Assembly (NCBI GenBank): GCA_028275075.1
Contig: JAQCNK010000298.1
Coordinates: 1 to 9,454 of the forward strand
Source of the DNA: Haloarcula sp.
Lineage (GTDB): Archaea > Halobacteriota > Halobacteria > Halobacteriales > Haloarculaceae
Length of the DNA: 9,454 nucleotides
Direction of reading: 5' to 3'
Shown: in pieces, positions 6,547-9,454 of the stretch
Layout: every line of letters begins with the position of its first letter
How positions within the stretch are numbered: the first letter of the stretch is position 1
Made by a program: the position numbers and the translations under genes
Notes under the pieces: model-generated
Databases searched by the model: none
Seen by the model: only the letters and a program-made list of their open reading frames with translations
Told to the model about the DNA's origin: nothing

Positions 6547-7092
6547 ATGGCCGACGAACTCGCCTGGAACACAGTCGCCGACGACATCGCCTACAGCTGT
6601 CCGGGGTTCGATATCATCCACGAGGATGTGGTGTTACCCGACGGGACCGAGACCGATTTCGACTTCCTACGGGAAGGCGACAGTGTCGTCGTTCTGCCCT
6701 TGACGAGTGACGGTGAGGTTGTCATCATCGAGGAGTGGCGACAGGCGGTCAAGCGGGTCAATCGCGCCTTGCCCGCCGGGAGTATGGAAGCGAACGACGG
6801 CGAGCCCCGCGCCGCCGTGGCTCGCGAACTCCGGGAGGAGACCGGCTACGAGGCGGCCACGGTGAACCACCTCTACACCGCCGAGCCGGCCAACGGCTAT
6901 GCGGACTCCGTGTTCCACTACTTCCTCGCCGAGGGCTGTGAACCGACCGCCCAACAGGATCTCGACTTCAACGAGTCAATTCGGGTGGAGACGACGGCGT
7001 TCGACGCCCTGCTGGAGTCGGTGCGGAACGGGGAACTGCGAGACGGCCGCTCCGCCGTCGGCATCATGTACTACGCGCTGTTCGAGCGGTAG
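6547..7092 (+). CDS. Nudix hydrolase, ADP-ribose pyrophosphatase type
   Basis: A 181-residue cytosolic Nudix enzyme, which hydrolyses a nucleoside diphosphate linked to another group, most likely ADP-ribose to AMP and ribose 5-phosphate. The segment EEWRQAVKRVNRALPAG (62-78) is the pattern that precedes the Nudix box in ADP-ribose pyrophosphatases. The metal-binding core RELREETGY is intact at 93-101, with E94, E97 and E98 as Mg2+ ligands. The box differs slightly from the classical GX5EX7REUXEEXGU: only six residues separate E86 from R93, and the loop after G78 is correspondingly longer. The C-terminal helix RDGRSAVGIMYYALFER is also family-like. Start 6547 follows a TATA-like box. It precedes tgtA by 44 bp, but tgtA has its own promoter-like box, so co-transcription is possible rather than required. 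The family is firm, the substrate inferred. Confidence 0.9.
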   Translation: MADELAWNTVADDIAYSCPGFDIIHEDVVLPDGTETDFDFLREGDSVVVLPLTSDGEVVIIEEWRQAVKRVNRALPAGSMEANDGEPRAAVARELREETGYEAATVNHLYTAEPANGYADSVFHYFLAEGCEPTAQQDLDFNESIRVETTAFDALLESVRNGELRDGRSAVGIMYYALFER

Positions 7093-7107
7093 TCCGGGAA
7101 CACAACG

Positions 7108-7113
7108 CTTAGG
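7108..7113 (+). promoter_or_regulatory. TATA-like box of tgtA
   Basis: CTTAGG, in the context AACGCTTAGG, lies about 26 nt before the ATG at 7137 in the short gap after the Nudix gene. It suggests that tgtA can be transcribed independently as a leaderless mRNA. Confidence 0.45.
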
Positions 7114-7136
7114 CACCGGCCCCGCCGACCACGCTC

Positions 7137-8609
7137 ATGACGAATTTCGAGGTCCGCCAGTACGACGCTGCGGGCCGCCTGGGCGAGCTTTCGGTGCCGC
7201 GGGCGGGCGTCACCGTCCAGACGCCGACCATCCTCCCCGTTGTGAACCCTCACGTCCAGACGGTCGACCCGTCGGCGCTTGCGTCCGATTTCGGCGCCGA
7301 GATCCTCATCACGAACAGCTACATTCTGCACGGCTCGGATGAACTCCGGGAGCCGGCGCTGGAGCAGGGACTGCATGACTTGCTTGATTTCTCCGGTGCT
7401 ATCATGACTGACTCGGGCTCGTTCCAGCTCGCCGAATACGGCGATATCGACGTGACGACCGAGGAGATTCTCCGGTTCCAGCGCGATATCGGGAGCGACA
7501 TCGGCACCCCTGTCGACATCCCGACGCCGCCGGATGTCGACCGCGAGCGCGCGGCGGCCGAACTCCAGACGACGCAAGATCGCTTAGAGCGGGCTGCCGC
7601 GGCCGACACCGGGGAGATGCTTGTCTCCGCTCCGGTCCAGGGGTCGACCTATCCCGATCTTCGCGAGCGGGCCGCCGATCACGCCAGTACCACCGGGCTT
7701 GACCTGTTCCCACTCGGGGCCGTCGTCCCGCTGATGAACGAGTATCGCTACGCCGACCTTGCCGATGTCGTCGCGGCCTGTAAGCGCGGTCTGGGTGAGG
7801 TCGGGCCGGTCCACCTGTTCGGCGCGGGCCACCCGATGATGTTCGCGATGGCCGCCGCGCTGGGCTGTGATCTGTTCGACTCGGCCGCCTACGCGCTTTA
7901 CGCCCGCGACGACCGCTATCTCACTGTCAGGGGGACCCAACTCCTTGACGAGCTATCACAGTTCCCCTGTCACTGTCCTGTCTGTACGGCCCACACGCCT
8001 ACGGAACTCCGTGGGATGGACGACGATAGCCGCCAAGACTTGCTGGCACGGCACAATCTCCACGTCACCTACGGCGAGATTCGCACCGTTCGACAGGCCA
8101 TCCGCTCGGGGAATCTGCTGGAACTCGTCGACTCGCGCGCACGGGGCCACCCGACGATGCTCGATGGCTACCGCACACTGCTCGACCACGCCGAGCAACT
8201 CGAACGGACCGACCCCGTCTCGAAGGACGCCTTTTTCTACACCTCCGCCGAGAGCGCTCGCCGACCGGAAGTGCGTCGCCACCAGGCTCGTCTGGACCGC
8301 TTCGACCTCGAGGCGGACGACGTGTTGCTCACCGAGGGCGGGTCAAACGACCGCTACGGCGAAACCTGGGGCGTTCTCCCGCCGTTTGGCCCGTATCCCA
8401 GAGAGATTGCCGACACCTACCCACTGACGGCCGAAGTACCGGACCGGACCGACCGGGCCGCCTGCGAGGCCGCCGCCGATGGTGTCGCTCGACTGGTCGA
8501 ACTCCACCCAGGCGTGTCGTTCACGCTTGTCCACGACGACTGGCCCGAGACGGCGCTCTCGCGGGTCCCCGATGCGGTCCGGCTCCGAGACCTCCACGCT
8601 CGGGAATGA
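7137..8609 (+). CDS. tgtA: tRNA-guanine(15) transglycosylase (archaeosine synthesis)
   Basis: A 490-residue archaeal TGT, which exchanges guanine 15 in the D-loop of tRNAs for the 7-cyano-7-deazaguanine base preQ0, the first tRNA-level step to archaeosine. The catalytic aspartates are visible: D92 in TDSGSFQ and D248 in LFDSAAY. The base-binding region [10 protein letters not shown] starts at 167. The structural zinc site has the exact family spacing CxCx2Cx22H, with C278, C280, C283 and H306. VDIPTPPDV (126-134) and [13 protein letters not shown] (193-205) are also characteristic. There is no PUA domain, as expected in haloarchaea, where a separate ArcS-type protein carries it and completes the conversion. 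The gene is intact: the mobile element begins just after its stop codon and has not disturbed the coding region. The hairpin at 8627-8646 may also act as a 3' end for its mRNA. Confidence 0.95.
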   Translation: MTNFEVRQYDAAGRLGELSVPRAGVTVQTPTILPVVNPHVQTVDPSALASDFGAEILITNSYILHGSDELREPALEQGLHDLLDFSGAIMTDSGSFQLAEYGDIDVTTEEILRFQRDIGSDIGTPVDIPTPPDVDRERAAAELQTTQDRLERAAAADTGEMLVSAPVQGSTYPDLRERAADHASTTGLDLFPLGAVVPLMNEYRYADLADVVAACKRGLGEVGPVHLFGAGHPMMFAMAAALGCDLFDSAAYALYARDDRYLTVRGTQLLDELSQFPCHCPVCTAHTPTELRGMDDDSRQDLLARHNLHVTYGEIRTVRQAIRSGNLLELVDSRARGHPTMLDGYRTLLDHAEQLERTDPVSKDAFFYTSAESARRPEVRRHQARLDRFDLEADDVLLTEGGSNDRYGETWGVLPPFGPYPREIADTYPLTAEVPDRTDRAACEAAADGVARLVELHPGVSFTLVHDDWPETALSRVPDAVRLRDLHARE

Positions 8610-8611
8610 CG

Positions 8612-8684
8612 CGTAGCGAGCGGAAGCCCACCCGTTCACGGGTGGGTGTGAGCGACAGCATATCCCGACAGTCCACGCGCTACG
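8612..8684. repeat. Perfect hairpin nested in an outer inverted repeat at the left of the element
   Basis: CCCACCCG (8627-8634) and CGGGTGGG (8639-8646) form a perfect 8-bp stem with the loop TTCA; the palindrome extends to 9 bp if the T and A of the loop pair. Outside it, CGTAGCG (8612-8618) and CGCTACG (8678-8684) pair as a second, outer stem. IS200/IS605 elements carry such subterminal hairpins as single-strand recognition sites. From memory, the same CCCACCCGTTCACGGGTGGG type is also found at the 3' ends of haloarchaeal tnpB genes, so this may be a left end or the remnant of another element's right end. Confidence 0.6.
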
Positions 8685-8823
8685 ACCCGTCTGGATGTTC
8701 TACGTTGTCGAGTCCTGTTTTCACTAACTCGATGTACGCTTCTGTGAGGGTTCGGTCGGTTTCTTCGGCCCACTCTTTCACCTGTCCGTGGAGCGACCAC
8801 GGTATATCCACGTTTGGACGCAT
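8680..8823 (-). CDS. Small ribbon-helix-helix-like protein divergent from tnpB
   Basis: A 47-residue protein beginning MRPNVDIPWSLHGQVKEW and ending NVEHPDGS. The pattern is that of a ribbon-helix-helix (CopG/Arc-like) DNA-binding protein: a short strand (RPNVDIP), a first helix (about 10-21), a turn at ETDRTLT, and a second helix (about 25-41, TLTEAYIELVKTGLDNV). Such proteins bind operators as dimers and often repress their own promoter. It starts 44 bp from tnpB in the opposite direction and has a TATA-like CTATAG about 30 nt upstream. Its more A/T-rich codon use matches the element rather than the tgtA side. The function is inferred from fold-like pattern and position; at this length it should be confirmed by homologues. 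An alternative is a degenerate fragment of a longer protein, but the clean start and promoter argue against it. Confidence 0.65.
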   Translation of the reverse strand: MRPNVDIPWSLHGQVKEWAEETDRTLTEAYIELVKTGLDNVEHPDGS

Positions 8824-8834
8824 CGGTGACAAGA

Positions 8835-8856
8835 CTTTAGGACCACAGGACTATAG
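8835..8856. promoter_or_regulatory. Back-to-back promoters of tnpB and the small divergent gene
   Basis: CTTTAG at 8835-8840 lies about 29 nt before the tnpB GTG (8868) on the plus strand. CTATAG at 8851-8856 lies about 30 nt before the ATG of the small gene (8823) on the minus strand. The two core promoters interleave within a 44-bp gap, so a protein bound there would affect both genes. Confidence 0.5.
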
Positions 8857-8867
8857 CAGTTGGTGTC

Positions 8868-9454
8868 GTGAGGCGAACCAACACGTTCGCGGTGCGCCCG
8901 CTCTCCGACGCCGACGAGCGGCTACTGCGGGACCTGTTGGACGCCTCTGCCAGCCTGTGGAACGAGTTGAACTACGAGCGCCGCCAGCAGTTCTTCGACG
9001 GCAACAGCGTGTGGGACACCGCCGACTACCGCAAGCAGTACGTCGATGTGCTTGGCTCTGCCACCGCACAACAGGTCATTCGGAAGAACAAGTCGGCGTG
9101 GCAATCGTTCTTCGCCGCCCGCGAGAACGGCGAGGACACCGCCCCACCGGGCTACTGGGGCAACGAGGACGACGGCAGAGAGCTCCGCACGTTCATCCGC
9201 AACGACCAATACACTCTGGAAACTGGCGAGCGGTCACGAGTCGAAATTCCCGTCGGCCAAGCCCTGAAAGACGAGTACGGGCTTGGGTATCACGACCGGC
9301 TCCGCCTCGAAGTTGCTGGCGACCCCAAGTGGAACGGCGAACAGGGCCGTCTGGAGATACAGTACGACGAGACGGACGACACGTTCAGGGCCTTTCAGCC
9401 TGTCACCGTCCCTGATTCTCGACAGGACTCACCATTGGCTTCCCACGAAGCCGC
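8868..9454 (+). CDS. tnpB: TnpB, IS1341/IS605-type RNA-guided nuclease, partial (3' end beyond the right edge)
   Basis: The first 195 residues of a TnpB (OrfB) protein. TnpB proteins use an omega RNA from the element's 3' end to cut DNA next to a short target motif and are the ancestors of Cas12. Visible here are the N-terminal wedge and recognition parts: [37 protein letters not shown], the helical segment [20 protein letters not shown], and the beta-rich part with [12 protein letters not shown] and [10 protein letters not shown]. The window ends about where the first RuvC motif (DxG) would follow, so the catalytic residues cannot be checked. The frame opens after a TAG at 8838-8840, and the GTG at 8868 is the first start codon, placed about 29 nt after a TATA-like box, so a leaderless mRNA is likely. 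No frameshift or stop occurs in the visible part. The TnpB call is firm; activity is unknown. Confidence 0.9.
   Translation, partial: MRRTNTFAVRPLSDADERLLRDLLDASASLWNELNYERRQQFFDGNSVWDTADYRKQYVDVLGSATAQQVIRKNKSAWQSFFAARENGEDTAPPGYWGNEDDGRELRTFIRNDQYTLETGERSRVEIPVGQALKDEYGLGYHDRLRLEVAGDPKWNGEQGRLEIQYDETDDTFRAFQPVTVPDSRQDSPLASHEA

Larger units (their letters stand above)
8611..9454 (+). mobile_element. IS1341/IS605-type element with tnpB, right part outside the window
   Basis: The stretch after tgtA holds a perfect hairpin, a small minus-strand gene and a divergent tnpB, while no TnpA (Y1 transposase) is visible on the left side. This fits the TnpB-only IS1341-type elements common in haloarchaea. 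The part from about 8690 to 8870 is visibly more A/T-rich than its surroundings, which fits transfer. The left boundary is placed just after the tgtA stop because the first terminal-type hairpin begins 17 nt after it; the exact edge and the target site cannot be seen. The right end and any omega RNA lie beyond position 9454. Confidence 0.65.

Noticed and set aside
8606..9415. Plus-strand open frame of 269 codons spanning the hairpin and the tnpB start
   Set aside because: It is out of frame with tnpB and runs antisense to the small divergent gene; its translation is Arg/Pro/Ser-rich shadow sequence.

Overview
The window comes from a haloarchaeon. It is GC-rich, its predicted proteins are strongly acidic, and most genes have an A/T-rich TATA-like box about 26 nt before the start codon, as expected for leaderless haloarchaeal transcripts. 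The marker genes fit: archaeal IF5A, TrmY, archaeosine TgtA, a Tat-dependent lipoprotein and a haloarchaeal-type TnpB. A Haloarcula-like family is possible but cannot be fixed from sequence alone.

Layout. (1) Positions 1-1361, minus strand: a two-gene unit made of a PhyH-family Fe(II)/2-oxoglutarate dioxygenase followed with no gap by an Nramp-like transporter, which runs off the left edge. (2) Positions 1462-2666, plus strand: aIF5A and an agmatinase-family enzyme overlapping by one base (TAATG), a pairing that fits the deoxyhypusine modification of aIF5A. The two units are divergent and share a 100-bp promoter region. (3) 2667-2832: intergenic, with three small inverted repeats and a promoter. 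(4) 2833-4141, plus: a zinc-finger/disordered/helical-tail protein of unknown function, then TrmY (N1-methylation of pseudouridine 54 in tRNA). (5) 4349-6409, plus: a 686-residue Tat lipoprotein with an HWHDWE motif reminiscent of NPP1/NLP and Vps62 domains, a beta-sandwich-like middle and a helical tail. (6) 6547-8609, plus: a Nudix hydrolase of the ADP-ribose pyrophosphatase type, then tgtA, the transglycosylase that starts archaeosine synthesis at tRNA position 15. (7) 8610-9454: the left part of an IS1341/IS605-type element, with a perfect hairpin just after tgtA, a 47-residue ribbon-helix-helix-like protein on the minus strand, and a divergent tnpB that runs off the right edge.

Most of the window is chromosomal housekeeping for translation and tRNA modification (aIF5A, its modification partner, TrmY, TgtA). 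The parts most worth a second look are the TnpB element with its divergent small DNA-binding-like protein, the Nramp relative that lacks the DPGN metal-binding motif and is coupled to a dioxygenase, and the uncharacterised surface lipoprotein.
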